Position numbers and translations under genes: made by a program
The notes under the pieces: model-generated
Database searches by the model: none
What the model was told of the DNA's origin: nothing
What the model saw: the letters and a program-made list of their open reading frames with translations, nothing else
Part shown: one piece after another, positions 1 to 9,844 of the stretch
Layout: each line of letters begins with the position of its first letter
How positions within the stretch are numbered: position 1 is the stretch's first letter
Assembly (NCBI GenBank): GCA_013388925.1
Contig: JACAEJ010000073.1
Span: forward strand, 1 to 38,387
Direction of reading: 5' to 3'
Length of the DNA stretch: 38,387 nucleotides
Source of the DNA: Nitrososphaerales archaeon
Lineage (GTDB): Archaea; Thermoproteota; Nitrososphaeria; Nitrososphaerales; JACAEJ01

Positions 1-82
1 AATTAATCCAGGAGAAGGGTGACATTTTGACATACCATGCTTTGCGATATATCTACCCTCTTACTGGACTATTATTTTGAAC

Positions 83-382
83 TTATTCACCGAAGATTTC
101 CTTTAAGATCGCCATTACGACAGCTACGCCTAAGATTATACCAAAGACAGCAAGGGCTACTTGCAGAAAATCTCTTTGATCTTTTTTGGGAGCTGAAGCA
201 TACTCTTTAGCAAGGTTCTTTAGTCTATCATACTCGGCTGCAAATCGTTCTGCTTTCATGCGATTCTCAAGGCTATCTTTACCGAAGGATTTTATCACAC
301 CCACTTTATACTTTCCATCAGGCTGTCGGATATATTCAACGATTTGTAGATAGTCTACACCACCTACCTTGATTACCCTCAC
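83..382 (-). CDS. Small membrane protein; N-terminus resembles IS1634/IS4-type transposase N-terminal region, C-terminal TM helix
   Basis: 99-aa ORF; 'KVGGVDYLQIVEYIRQPDGKYKVGVIKSFGK' pattern, then a charged linker and hydrophobic 'FLQVALAVFGIILGVAVVMAIL'. Confidence 0.65.
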   Translation of the reverse strand: MRVIKVGGVDYLQIVEYIRQPDGKYKVGVIKSFGKDSLENRMKAERFAAEYDRLKNLAKEYASAPKKDQRDFLQVALAVFGIILGVAVVMAILKEIFGE

Positions 383-512
383 AGAAGAAACCGTTAGATT
401 TTCCCCCCGCTAATTATTATGATCTCGGTAAATATTAGTCTTTGCCTAAACGGCAGATAGGACTAAAGAATTAGTTTGATATTAGAGCCAATATAATACT
501 AAAAATTTAAAT

Positions 513-965
513 ATGGGCCGAGAAATACAAAATAGAAGACACATGGTGTGGAAATCAGTAATTAGGAAGGTATCAAACCTGCCACAGCATTCAGACCTTA
601 TAATCTCTAAGAGATCCATAACTCATCCAACACAAGCAGGATTTGCCGAAAGTATAGGAGAACCTCAAGGACAGAAAGCCGACTACAGACGTACATTGAG
701 GAACGGTAAAAGCTTGCATGCTAGAGAATTTCAAGATTGTTATAAAGTTCATTGGGATAAGATAGATCCTTCGGTAGATCCGCTGGGGCATTTATTAGAG
801 GACGCTCCCCATTGGCTTTGGGTAATAGCTGGGTTATCCTTGCTGACAGTTTTGCTAATATGCTCTATGGGAGGAGGTAGGAATGACCAATCAGAGAAAA
901 GTCAAGGGGTTATAAACTCAAGTTGCGTAATAAAGCGTGGTGGATATGAGCGAGAAAGAACTTAG
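513..965 (+). CDS. Hypothetical archaeal membrane protein with 'HWDKIDPSVDPLGHLLEDAPHW' motif and one TM helix
   Basis: 150-aa ORF; AT-rich TATA-like sequence directly upstream (aaaaatttaaatATG); motif followed by hydrophobic helix. Confidence 0.65.
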   Translation: MGREIQNRRHMVWKSVIRKVSNLPQHSDLIISKRSITHPTQAGFAESIGEPQGQKADYRRTLRNGKSLHAREFQDCYKVHWDKIDPSVDPLGHLLEDAPHWLWVIAGLSLLTVLLICSMGGGRNDQSEKSQGVINSSCVIKRGGYERERT

Positions 966-1281
966 ACCAATATTATTCACAAGAACAGAATGGGCCTATC
1001 TATTAAATAAAGCAGAAGGATTAAGTCAAGGCCATCGCTATAAGATAGAGACTATGATAAGGAAGAAGGTCAAGATGCTCAAGACAGCCATTCTCCCAAT
1101 GATCCTTAACCATCCTATAACTGCACTATTGATCCAAGACCTTACCACTAATAGTAAGATTCTTACTGCTAATAGTAAGGAAGCAAAAGAAGGTCAAACT
1201 CTCCTGATAACAGCCTTTAATTCACGAAGTGAAGCGGGCCCGGCGGGATTCGAACCCACGACCTTCAGCTCCGCAGGCTGA
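946..1281 (+). CDS. Hypothetical small protein ('LFTRTEWAYLLNKAEGLS...YKIETMIRKKVK'); C-terminal end questionable because it runs antisense into the tRNA
   Basis: ORF with ATG at 946 (track start 937 is GTG); basic helical N-terminal half looks protein-like; last residues 'AGPAGFEPTTFSSAG' are the usual translation of an antisense tRNA. Confidence 0.4.
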   Translation: MSEKELRPILFTRTEWAYLLNKAEGLSQGHRYKIETMIRKKVKMLKTAILPMILNHPITALLIQDLTTNSKILTANSKEAKEGQTLLITAFNSRSEAGPAGFEPTTFSSAG

Positions 1282-1310
1282 CGCCCTGATCCATGCTAGG
1301 CTACGGGCCC
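1235..1310 (-). tRNA. tRNA-Arg (anticodon GCG)
   Basis: Cloverleaf on minus strand: acceptor GGGCCCG/CGGGCCC, anticodon stem TCAGC/GCTGA with loop CTGCGGA, T arm GTGGG-TTCGAAT-CCCGC; no encoded CCA. Confidence 0.93.
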
Positions 1311-1380
1311 TTTATATTCTGGTCTGAACGCTCGTTAAATTCTTTTCTGATGAGATGATTTTAAAAAAAGGAAAAGAGGG

Positions 1381-1599
1381 TTATGTGATAACTTTGAGTT
1401 TCTGTACGAGTTCTTGCTTCATCTTTTCGTTGACCTTGATCTCCTTGCGTGCCTTCATCCAATTCGATGAGCACTGACCATATTTCGCTTTTTCACCAAT
1501 GTATTTGCGAATTATTTCTTCAATCTTTTGCTCGTTCTTACCAGTTACTTTTACACCGGCTTCGTTCAAGACACTATTAAACCACTTCCAGCAGCCCAT
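1381..1599 (-). CDS. Conserved-looking small archaeal hypothetical protein (MGCWKWFNSVLNEAGVKVTGKNEQKIEEIIRKYIGEKAKYGQCSSNWMKARKEIK...)
   Basis: Track ORF 1381..1698; internal ATG at 1597-1599 is the likelier start; compact soluble sequence with two Cys. Confidence 0.6.
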   Translation of the reverse strand: MGCWKWFNSVLNEAGVKVTGKNEQKIEEIIRKYIGEKAKYGQCSSNWMKARKEIKVNEKMKQELVQKLKVIT

Positions 1600-1945
1600 T
1601 TTATCCCCAAGAGGGATTATCACAATAAGAATGATAAATAGTTTGGCCTTTGGCCATAAGGAAAAAATCCCTTTGAGTATTGGACTTCGTAAAATCATAA
1701 GAAATAATGTAGGTTTACTTCGAAAAGGTTAAAATTAACACGGAGGTACAATTGTGATAGAGCCTACTACCAGTTCTTGAGTCTATGCGACAGCTATTCG
1801 TCATATCTTAGCACAAGCTGGACATAGTTGTAGAGCTTTAAGATAGAGTCTATGGGCATGAAGGCTTCTGAAACCTCCACTAGATACACCTTTGATACAA
1901 GCCCCAGCCTTGCTAAACACTATCTCATATGAAAATTCAATCTTC

Positions 1946-3238
1946 TTAACAGAATTCGCTTGTTATATCTTCAAACTGATCACTTCGTTTTGTAGGGCTA
2001 GGCAATGCTCCTCTCGATATGAGTTTGTAGATAATGTATGCAGCGTAAGCAGGAGCCCCTGTAGCTCCTGGTGAATTAAAATTTGTTATGTGATACGAGT
2101 TGCAGGTTTCAAGTTCTACGGCTTCGAATAAAAAACCATTTCTATCTATTACCGAACTTCTTATCCCTGCGACTCCCTTCCTAATAAGGTGCTTTGACCT
2201 TAGCCCAGGTATGAATCGGCGTACCTTTGCGCATATCTTCTCCTTTGAAAATGAGGTGCTCCACTCCTTTGATACCATTTCGATGAAGTTCTTACTGGCG
2301 AACAAGCGTAGTATATTCAATAAAGGCCTTTCCGTCATCTTTTTTATCAGCTCGATTGGTGAAGTCGCAATACCTCGATATGTTCTTGGGCCTGCCACCA
2401 AGACTGCATTGGGCCCGATCTCGCGCTTCTGATCGACACGAATAAGAAGATGAGGATCCAAGAATGGAAATTCCTTGTATATTGGGACCGAATAGACATT
2501 CCGCTTAATAGATCCACTTAAAGATTGGTCTACAAGCCAATATTCTCCTCGAAAGTGTAGATCCGTATAATCTAGACCAACTCCCATTTTATGGGCCATT
2601 TTAAGAGACTCCCCACCAGCACAGTTTATCAAATACCTAGTGTAGAGAGGATACGATAATCCATTTATGAACAAGTCTAGCCCTCCTTTGTGTGGCCTTA
2701 TGCTTTTCACTTCAGAGTTCATGAGGAACCTAACCCCCTTAGCTTCAGCTTCTCGCTGGAGATGCTGACAGATATTACGATAGCTTACAACTGAATCTGT
2801 CTTACAGTATAAAGCCCCTTTACATTCGATATTAGGCTCCATACTCTTCACTTGAATATGGTCAAGAAGCTCTAATTCTTTGTCGCCCATTCCATTACAG
2901 AGCCCCCACTTCACGTATTCTTTGAGGACTTTAAGGTCAGACTCATGGAGTGCTACTTCGAGTGTGCCTACCTGTGCCCACGGGATTTTGTGCTCTTTTA
3001 TATATTTGATCCAAAACTTCCTGAGGGATAGCTGAGCAGTTAGGGCCGAAATCCGCTTCTTGTCCGGATGAAGGTAGAACGGTCTGTGTATTACCCCTGA
3101 ATTTCGACCTGACGTATGAGCTGCAACTTCGTTCTCTCGCTCCACTACAACTGACTTCAGATCATAGAGTTGTGATGCCCAATAAGCAAAGGATAGACCC
3201 AGTATCCCACCTCCAACGATGGTCAGATCACTTTCCAT
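1946..3238 (-). CDS. lhgO: FAD-dependent oxidoreductase, L-2-hydroxyglutarate dehydrogenase/oxidase (LhgO) family
   Basis: N-terminal 'DLTIVGGGILGLSFAYWAS' dinucleotide-binding motif; 'HTSGRNSGVIHRPFY'; C-terminal 'NFNSPGATGAPAYAAYI'. Confidence 0.85.
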   Translation of the reverse strand: MESDLTIVGGGILGLSFAYWASQLYDLKSVVVERENEVAAHTSGRNSGVIHRPFYLHPDKKRISALTAQLSLRKFWIKYIKEHKIPWAQVGTLEVALHESDLKVLKEYVKWGLCNGMGDKELELLDHIQVKSMEPNIECKGALYCKTDSVVSYRNICQHLQREAEAKGVRFLMNSEVKSIRPHKGGLDLFINGLSYPLYTRYLINCAGGESLKMAHKMGVGLDYTDLHFRGEYWLVDQSLSGSIKRNVYSVPIYKEFPFLDPHLLIRVDQKREIGPNAVLVAGPRTYRGIATSPIELIKKMTERPLLNILRLFASKNFIEMVSKEWSTSFSKEKICAKVRRFIPGLRSKHLIRKGVAGIRSSVIDRNGFLFEAVELETCNSYHITNFNSPGATGAPAYAAYIIYKLISRGALPSPTKRSDQFEDITSEFC

Positions 3239-3270
3239 ACTCTACACGACTTTTTAAGATGCTTAGAGTC

Positions 3271-4869
3271 TTATCGAACTTGCTCCAATAGAATCCTGGC
3301 CACTTCTTCCCTACCAATGTCCACTATATACCTTCCCAGCCTTGGCCCTCTTTCAGAGCCTATGAGAATCTGATAGACCGTTCTAAAAAGAATTGGTGGC
3401 TCTATTCTATGCCTTCTAGCGAGCTCAAATACCTTTGTCTGTATCTTCTCTGCATCTTCCACCTTTTTGATAAGCTCTGCCAGCTCTCTTAAGGCAATCT
3501 TTTCATCTTCTGTTAATGCTAACTTTTTCTTCTCTACAACCCTGAAATCTTCTGCCCAGTTGGATACAAATTCGATTCTCTTGACAAGGTCTGGTGTTGA
3601 TTCCTTCACCATCTTGTAGCTATAGAGTCTATTCAAGATATAATCCAGGCGACTTGTCTCGGGCGCTATGGAAGCCATCTGAACAAGCATTTTGTAAGGA
3701 ATATGAGGATCTGGCTTTTCCTTTGGCTTCAAAAGATTTACGTACTCATACAATCCCCTTAACTTCCTCAACTTAGATGGATTCTCTATCTTCACCCTGC
3801 CAAAGTACACATCCTCGAGCATATCATATTCATCCATGTAGGATGGTATATCATCTACGGACAAGTTTCTTGAGCCAGCAACCCTCTTGAACATGAGTAA
3901 TAGAAGAGATTGTGGTGAGCCATATCTTAGCCATGTCTGAGGTGTGAAAACGTTGCCAAGAGACTTGGATATCTTCTTCCCAGACTTATCAAGAAACATT
4001 TCATACTTCACGTGATATGGATGAGGGAATTTCAGGATATTATCTGATACCCAGTCGTTTACCTTGACCGAATCTGCTATATCCTTGCCGTAGGCCTCGA
4101 ACCTTATATCTAGGGCAGACCATCTTGCTGCAAACTCTACCTTCCAACTGAGCTTCCCCTCACCATTCTTCACCATTGCTTCTCCTTCATATTTGCAACC
4201 TTCGACCCGCTTGCCTCCTATCTCCGACCCGTTGCACTTGTAAAGCACCTTCTCTTCATCTTGAAGGTAGTCATAGGCCTCAGCGACGTATATCCTATTA
4301 CATCTATCACATAGAGGGAAGTAGGGCAAAGCTTTCTCAAACTTCTTCTGACCCAGCATTTCGGCTATCTTCCTTCCTATTGCATCTGATTTTTCTAGAA
4401 GAATGGTCATCTGCTCGTTCAGTAGACCACTTCTGTAGGCTTCGCTCCCTGATTGGAACCTATACTCGATGTCACACCTATCCAAGGCTTCCCTGAGCAA
4501 AGAGCTCATGTGATCACCGTAGGAGCTATGGCACTTGAAGGGATCAGGGATCATAGAAACCGGAGTTCCTATGAATCTTGAGAGATCTTCAGGAAGACCG
4601 GATGGAACCTTTCTCAAACCGTCCATATCATCAGAGAAGGCCACCAACTCAGACTTGTAATCCATATCCTCCAGAGCCAACTTCATGCCATAGGCCCTTA
4701 CAGCATCGGATAAGCTTCCTATGTGGGGGATGCCAGACGCTCCTATCCCGCTCTCAACGCGAAGAACTTCTTTGGACCTCTTTAACCTGTCCTCTCTCTC
4801 CACTATCCTCTTTGCTACGTTGTCTATCCATGTGCCCCTTCCTATAATCTCCGCTGGGCCTTTCTCCAT
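3271..4869 (-). CDS. lysS: Lysyl-tRNA synthetase, class I
   Basis: 532 aa; class I motifs 'HIGSLSD' (HIGH-like) and 'KISKSLGN' (KMSKS-like); zinc-binding Cys cluster; 'VAFSDDMDGLRKVP'. Confidence 0.95.
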   Translation of the reverse strand: MEKGPAEIIGRGTWIDNVAKRIVEREDRLKRSKEVLRVESGIGASGIPHIGSLSDAVRAYGMKLALEDMDYKSELVAFSDDMDGLRKVPSGLPEDLSRFIGTPVSMIPDPFKCHSSYGDHMSSLLREALDRCDIEYRFQSGSEAYRSGLLNEQMTILLEKSDAIGRKIAEMLGQKKFEKALPYFPLCDRCNRIYVAEAYDYLQDEEKVLYKCNGSEIGGKRVEGCKYEGEAMVKNGEGKLSWKVEFAARWSALDIRFEAYGKDIADSVKVNDWVSDNILKFPHPYHVKYEMFLDKSGKKISKSLGNVFTPQTWLRYGSPQSLLLLMFKRVAGSRNLSVDDIPSYMDEYDMLEDVYFGRVKIENPSKLRKLRGLYEYVNLLKPKEKPDPHIPYKMLVQMASIAPETSRLDYILNRLYSYKMVKESTPDLVKRIEFVSNWAEDFRVVEKKKLALTEDEKIALRELAELIKKVEDAEKIQTKVFELARRHRIEPPILFRTVYQILIGSERGPRLGRYIVDIGREEVARILLEQVR

Positions 4870-4914
4870 GATTATAGCACTTTGGGCCTTGTAATGGCTA
4901 TGGACTTAAAAACT

Positions 4915-7080
4915 CTACCTATAGTACGGCACTGCGGCCTTCTCCATGGTCTTGCCTTCTCTTGAGCTTTTTACCTTCTTTATAGCCTCTTCTATGTGTC
5001 TCATGGGTACCATGGACTCCTTCAGGTGCTTGTTGGCCTCTTCAGGATTTGGGTATTTGCTTATGAATTCCTGGATAGACAGAGAAGTGGCCGTGTTGAT
5101 TATAGCGGCTAGATCGGCACCACTGAAACCTTCCGTCGCCTCAGCGACCTTTCCTAGATCGAAGTCAATAAGAGGCTTCCCTTTCGCGTGTATCTCCAAT
5201 ATTGTCCTTCTCGCTGCTTTGTCCGGCATGGGTATGTAGACCAATTTGTCAAATCTTCCAGCCCTTAGAAGAGCAGGATCGACCATATCTATTCTGTTCG
5301 TGGCAGCCAAGACGACGACCCCTGCCAATGCCTGAATCCCGTCTAGTTCTGTAAGTAGCTGGCTCACAACCCTCTCCGTGACCATGCTATCCCCACCCAT
5401 GCCTCTCACTGGAGCTAGAGAATCCACTTCATCGAAGAATATTATGCAGGGAGCGGCCTGCCTCGCTCTTCTGAAGACTTCTCTCACTCCCCTCTCCGAT
5501 TCTCCTACCCATTTCGACAGCAACTCAGGTCCCCTTATGCTGATAAAGTTGGCCTCGCTCTCCGTAGCTACGGCCTTTGCCAGCAGGGTCTTTCCATTGC
5601 CTGATGGGCCATAAAGCAGAATGCCTTTGGGCATGCTATAGCCCATCTGCTTGTAGAGCTCTGAATACTTCAGAGGCCATTCTACAGCTTCTTGGAGCTC
5701 TTTCTTAACAGACTCCAAGCCGCCTATATCGTTCCACTTTACGTCAGGGGTCTCTAGGTAGACCTCCCTCATGGCTGATGGCATTATATCCTTCAAAGCG
5801 TTTTGAAAGTCCTCCCCATTGACTTGCAGCTTGTTCAAGACTTCAGGTGGCAGCTTCTCCTCTTCGAGCTTCAGCTCAGGGAGAACCCTCCTTAGAGCCT
5901 TCATGGCAGCCTCCTTGCAAAGGTATTCAAGGTCTGCACCGACAAAGCCATGAGTCACGGATGCCAGCTTCTCCAGGTCCACATCGTCGGTCAATGGCAT
6001 GTTCCTCGTGTGAATCTGAAGTATCTCTAGCCTTCCCTTCCTGTCTGGAACCTTTATCTCGATCTCCCTATCGAACCTCCCAGGCCTTCTCAAGGCAGGG
6101 TCTAGAGCATTGGGTCTATTCGTTGCAGCGATGACTATGACCTTGCCTCTTGCCTCCAGTCCATCCATCAAAGATAGGAGCTGGCTCACCACCCTCCTCT
6201 CTACCTCTCCTGTTACTTCCTCCCTCTTCGGTGCTATCGAATCTATTTCGTCTATAAAGACTATGCTCGGTGCCTTCTCCCTGGCCTCCTTGAAGATCTC
6301 TCTGAGCCTTGCCTCGGACTCTCCATAGAACTTGCTCATGACCTCAGGTCCACTTATACTTATGAAGTGAGCATTGCTTTCAGTGGCCACAGCCTTTGCC
6401 AAAAGAGTCTTACCAGTTCCAGGAGGACCGTAGAGGAGAACTCCTTTGGGCGCTTCTACGCCCAGCTTTTCAAAGATCTCCGGATGCCTTAGTGGGAGCT
6501 CTATCATCTCCCTGACCTTCTGAATCTCGTCCCTTAGACCTCCTATGTCTTCATAGGTAACTTGTGGAACACCCCTTAGAACCTCTCCCTTCTCAGAAAT
6601 TACAAAGATGGTCCTCTGTGTTATCAATACTGCTTCAGCCGAAGGGTTGATAGAAACTACCTGAAAGGTCAGCCTACCACCAAAGTAGGGGATCATGACG
6701 TTATCTCCCTTTGTTACCGGCACGCTCTCAAGGGCATCTGCAAGATACCTCTCATCTATTGGAGGAATAGCCTCCAAAGGTGCTACAACGACCTTCTCAG
6801 CTGGCAGAGCTTTGATCCTCCTCAGTATTACAGTATCCCCGATGGCTACGCCTGCATTGTTCCTTATGAGGCCGTCTACTCTTATCACCCCTCTTCCTTC
6901 ATCGGAAGGGTATAGAGGAAGGCATTTGGCAACGGTTCTTCTCTTCCCCCTAACTTCGACTATATCCCCAGTCGAAGCGTCAAGGGCATCCATCGTATCG
7001 TAGTCTATCCTTGCAACTCCTCTTCCTACATCTCTTGTGTAGGCCTCCAATACCTTGAGGGATATGTACTGCTGGCTCAT
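4915..7080 (-). CDS. cdc48: CDC48/VCP family AAA+ ATPase
   Basis: 721 aa; N-domain plus two AAA modules with Walker A 'GPPGTGKT' and 'GPSGNGKT', Walker B '[12 protein letters not shown]' and '[12 protein letters not shown]'. Confidence 0.97.
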   Translation of the reverse strand: MSQQYISLKVLEAYTRDVGRGVARIDYDTMDALDASTGDIVEVRGKRRTVAKCLPLYPSDEGRGVIRVDGLIRNNAGVAIGDTVILRRIKALPAEKVVVAPLEAIPPIDERYLADALESVPVTKGDNVMIPYFGGRLTFQVVSINPSAEAVLITQRTIFVISEKGEVLRGVPQVTYEDIGGLRDEIQKVREMIELPLRHPEIFEKLGVEAPKGVLLYGPPGTGKTLLAKAVATESNAHFISISGPEVMSKFYGESEARLREIFKEAREKAPSIVFIDEIDSIAPKREEVTGEVERRVVSQLLSLMDGLEARGKVIVIAATNRPNALDPALRRPGRFDREIEIKVPDRKGRLEILQIHTRNMPLTDDVDLEKLASVTHGFVGADLEYLCKEAAMKALRRVLPELKLEEEKLPPEVLNKLQVNGEDFQNALKDIMPSAMREVYLETPDVKWNDIGGLESVKKELQEAVEWPLKYSELYKQMGYSMPKGILLYGPSGNGKTLLAKAVATESEANFISIRGPELLSKWVGESERGVREVFRRARQAAPCIIFFDEVDSLAPVRGMGGDSMVTERVVSQLLTELDGIQALAGVVVLAATNRIDMVDPALLRAGRFDKLVYIPMPDKAARRTILEIHAKGKPLIDFDLGKVAEATEGFSGADLAAIINTATSLSIQEFISKYPNPEEANKHLKESMVPMRHIEEAIKKVKSSREGKTMEKAAVPYYR

Positions 7081-7105
7081 CTATCATCCCTTACCTCATT
7101 CAGTC

Positions 7106-7184
7106 TTATAACTCTTTTTGAATTTTTCATATATGAATTTCATATTTTTACTGATTACTACATCATGAGTTTCATATAGAAGAA
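7106..7184 (-). promoter_or_regulatory. Candidate cdc48 promoter/operator: TTCATATATGAA palindrome plus TTCAAAAAGAGTTATAA block
   Basis: Perfect palindrome at 7126-7137; TATA-like TTATAA about 26 nt from the cdc48 ATG; pairs with 11174-11249. Confidence 0.55.
7126..7180. repeat. Dispersed ~55-bp imperfect repeat, copy 1 (copy 2 at 11174-11228)
   Basis: Hand alignment: 10 mismatches in 55 nt, no gaps, same-strand offset 4048. Confidence 0.65.
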
Positions 7185-8977
7185 TTTTCTTTCTTTGATA
7201 TGTAGTAGTAGGATCTTTTCTTTTTTTGCTCTCGATCCAGCTTGCTACTGGGCTTGTTGACTCTGGGTCTTCCAGTGTCTATGTCGCGTCTGTATGTTAT
7301 GTCTAGGTTCTTAAGAAAGGTGTTCATTCCATCTTCCTTCATCATAACCGACGTAGCCTCCCCTCTGACGCCTTGCTCGCCAGCAAATATCATAAGAGAG
7401 TCGGATACTATGTCTATGAGTTGAACGTCGTGATCCACGATCACGGCTGACTTGCCCTGAGCTTTGATGAATTTCTGAACCGCCTTTGCAAAGGCTATTC
7501 TGTCCTCTACATCTATAAAGGCCGATGGTTCATCCAATGCATAGACCTTTGTATCTCGTGACAAGCATGTTGCTACAGCGACTTTCTGTAACTCCCCTCC
7601 ACTAAGATCCTTTACATGTTTGTCGTAGAGTTTATGGATTCCTAGGGGGTTGATGATTGAGGACTGGACCAAGCTTGTGTTTATATTGCTCTCTGGCACC
7701 TTGTCCAAAAGGCTTTTTACGTCTCCATCAAATTCAGTGGTAAGATATTGAGGCTTATACGATACTTTTGCCATGCACTTCACTTCCCCTTCATCAGGCT
7801 TTTCCTCTCCTGCAACCATCTTCATGAATGTCGTCTTCCCCAAAGCATTTCCTCCCAATACCCCTAAGATCTCGCCTTCCTTCAAAGATCCACCAGATAC
7901 CTTCAATCTAAAACCAGGATAGGACTTGACAAGGTCTGTGTATTCTACCAAATTGGGGGTTTGCAAAGAGTCTTCCAAAAGCGCATATATATCAAATGTT
8001 ACAGGCTTTTCCCTGAACCTCACATTCTCAGCTGGAAGATATCCGTCGAGGAGGGCATTTATCCCAGCCCTTGCCGAGGTGATCCCAGACACTATGCCAT
8101 AGACTCCAGGATCGCCATAGAGTATATGTATATATTCGCTAAGATAGTCTAGAAGGGTTAGATCGTGTTCGACGAGTAGAACAGACCTCCCTTGCTCAGC
8201 CAGATCTGATATCACCCTTGCCACGCTCAACCTTTGAAATATATCATTGTATGAAGATGGTTCGTCGAAGAAGTATACGTCTGCATCCTTTGAAGCACAC
8301 GCTGCTATTGCAAGCCTTTGAAGTTCACCACCGCTAAGATCTTTGACTGGTTTATGCAGAGATTCCTTAAGGCTAAGTCTATCGATTAGATCATCTATTG
8401 ACCTTCTCTCATCAAAGAATCTTAGCAAAGAAAGTGCGTCGTCCTTCCACACTCTTACCAATTGGTACACAGCTTGAGGTTTGAGGGATACCCTCAACTT
8501 CTTTTCGTAGACCTTCTCGAAGTAATCTTTTAGTTCGGTCCCTTGGAAATGATCTATAACCAAATCCCAATCTGGAGGGCAATCCAATAGACCCATGTTT
8601 GGTTTAAGGTTGCCAGAAAGGATATTCAATGCAGTTGTCTTTCCAATTCCATTTTTTCCTACCAGCCCTACTGTCGATCCTCTTCTCAGTATTGGCAATC
8701 TGTAAAGTCTGAAACCGTTAGGACCATATTTGTGAACTACATCTGACTTTAATTCCTCTGCCAGGTTGATAATGGTAATTGAATCGAAAGAACATTTTTT
8801 GACACAGATGCCACAACCTGAACATAACTCTTCACTTATTATTGGCTTGCCATCTTCACCAAAAATGACAGTCTTATTGCCCATCTTTACCCCTGGGCAC
8901 AGTCTATAGCATTCCTTTCCACATCTCTTGGGCTGGCATCTTTCCCTATTCAATACGGCTAAGCGATGTACCAACAC
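7172..8977 (-). CDS. abce1: Ribosome recycling/biogenesis ATPase ABCE1 (RNase L inhibitor), with 4Fe-4S domain
   Basis: 601 aa; N-terminal ferredoxin-like Cys motifs (CSGCGICVKKC), two ABC NBDs with 'LSGGELQ', C-terminal 'RRDIDTGRPRVNKPSSKLD'; GTG start. Confidence 0.96.
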   Translation of the reverse strand: MLVHRLAVLNRERCQPKRCGKECYRLCPGVKMGNKTVIFGEDGKPIISEELCSGCGICVKKCSFDSITIINLAEELKSDVVHKYGPNGFRLYRLPILRRGSTVGLVGKNGIGKTTALNILSGNLKPNMGLLDCPPDWDLVIDHFQGTELKDYFEKVYEKKLRVSLKPQAVYQLVRVWKDDALSLLRFFDERRSIDDLIDRLSLKESLHKPVKDLSGGELQRLAIAACASKDADVYFFDEPSSYNDIFQRLSVARVISDLAEQGRSVLLVEHDLTLLDYLSEYIHILYGDPGVYGIVSGITSARAGINALLDGYLPAENVRFREKPVTFDIYALLEDSLQTPNLVEYTDLVKSYPGFRLKVSGGSLKEGEILGVLGGNALGKTTFMKMVAGEEKPDEGEVKCMAKVSYKPQYLTTEFDGDVKSLLDKVPESNINTSLVQSSIINPLGIHKLYDKHVKDLSGGELQKVAVATCLSRDTKVYALDEPSAFIDVEDRIAFAKAVQKFIKAQGKSAVIVDHDVQLIDIVSDSLMIFAGEQGVRGEATSVMMKEDGMNTFLKNLDITYRRDIDTGRPRVNKPSSKLDREQKKKRSYYYISKKENSSI

Positions 8978-9021
8978 TTCACCTCAACAAGGCTACAAAC
9001 AATGACTATTATGTAATCTAG

Positions 9022-9843
9022 TCAAGGAAATGCAGGTTTGCAATGCACACCTTCTCTTGAGCACATGGTTTCTATCTTCGCTCTTAATGCCTTCCAGTAT
9101 CCTGAATTGTCTGTTACATATGATGATAAAAGATCCTTAAGTCCGGGCCTCTCCTTTTCCAAAAATAAGCTCATAGAATCCAAGACCCATGGTCTTAGGT
9201 TGAGTCTATCATAAATTAGCTCGCTTTTGGTTCTTTTAGCCAAGTGGACCATTTGCAGTATGTCATCTTCGTCATCATTTACCTTAGGTATAATGGGACC
9301 AAAAAAGATCCATGTACTTACGCCTTTATTGGAGAGGTCTTCTAAGACTTGAATCAGAGAATCGGGCAGAGGAGCTCTTGGCTCCAGCATCCTACAAAGC
9401 TCCTTGTCTAATGTTGTTATAGTGACGCCCAAATCAACCCTTCTAGGTATCATAAGGTCACTGTCCCTGAATACTAAAGGAGATTTTGTTTGTATGGAAA
9501 TTGGAAAGCCGTGAGTTAATAATACTTCGATACACTTTCTTGTCAGCTGTAACCTTGCTTCTAGCGGCTGATAAGGGTCTGTTACTGTGCTTATGCCAAC
9601 TATACCTTTTGGAATCTTCTTCAATTGATTGGAGAGAGCATCGACTATGTTCATCTTTGCCTTCACGAATTTTCCCCAGTTCTTCGCAATTTTATCGTCA
9701 CGAAAGACGGAGGGGGCATAGCAGTATATGCAACCATGCTCGCAACCAAAATACGGATTCAACGAATAACTTAATCCATGTAGCTTTGTTCGTGAGACGG
9801 CATACTTACAAGTCATATAGGAATAGTCGATCATAAGCACCAT
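9022..9843 (-). CDS. Radical SAM protein, SplB-like / Rv2578c-like family
   Basis: 'YFGCEHGCIYCYAPSVFRDD' (CxxxCxxC), 'GISTVTDPYQPLEA', 'IQTKSPLVFRD'. Confidence 0.88.
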   Translation of the reverse strand: MVLMIDYSYMTCKYAVSRTKLHGLSYSLNPYFGCEHGCIYCYAPSVFRDDKIAKNWGKFVKAKMNIVDALSNQLKKIPKGIVGISTVTDPYQPLEARLQLTRKCIEVLLTHGFPISIQTKSPLVFRDSDLMIPRRVDLGVTITTLDKELCRMLEPRAPLPDSLIQVLEDLSNKGVSTWIFFGPIIPKVNDDEDDILQMVHLAKRTKSELIYDRLNLRPWVLDSMSLFLEKERPGLKDLLSSYVTDNSGYWKALRAKIETMCSREGVHCKPAFP

Positions 9844-9844
9844 C

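Noticed and set aside
591-791. 66-aa minus-strand ORF
   Set aside because: Antisense within the 513..965 ORF and without recognisable motifs.
1150-1180. Possible small repeat array (CTAATAGTAAG twice)
   Set aside because: Only two units 21 nt apart; too few for CRISPR or another array, noted under the 946-1281 ORF only.
4176-4847. Plus-strand ORFs inside lysS (4176..4496, 4578..4847)
   Set aside because: Antisense shadow ORFs of a well-supported gene; low-complexity Ser/Pro/Leu/Arg-rich translations.
4946-7003. Plus-strand ORFs opposite cdc48
   Set aside because: Antisense shadow ORFs; the minus strand carries a complete two-AAA CDC48.
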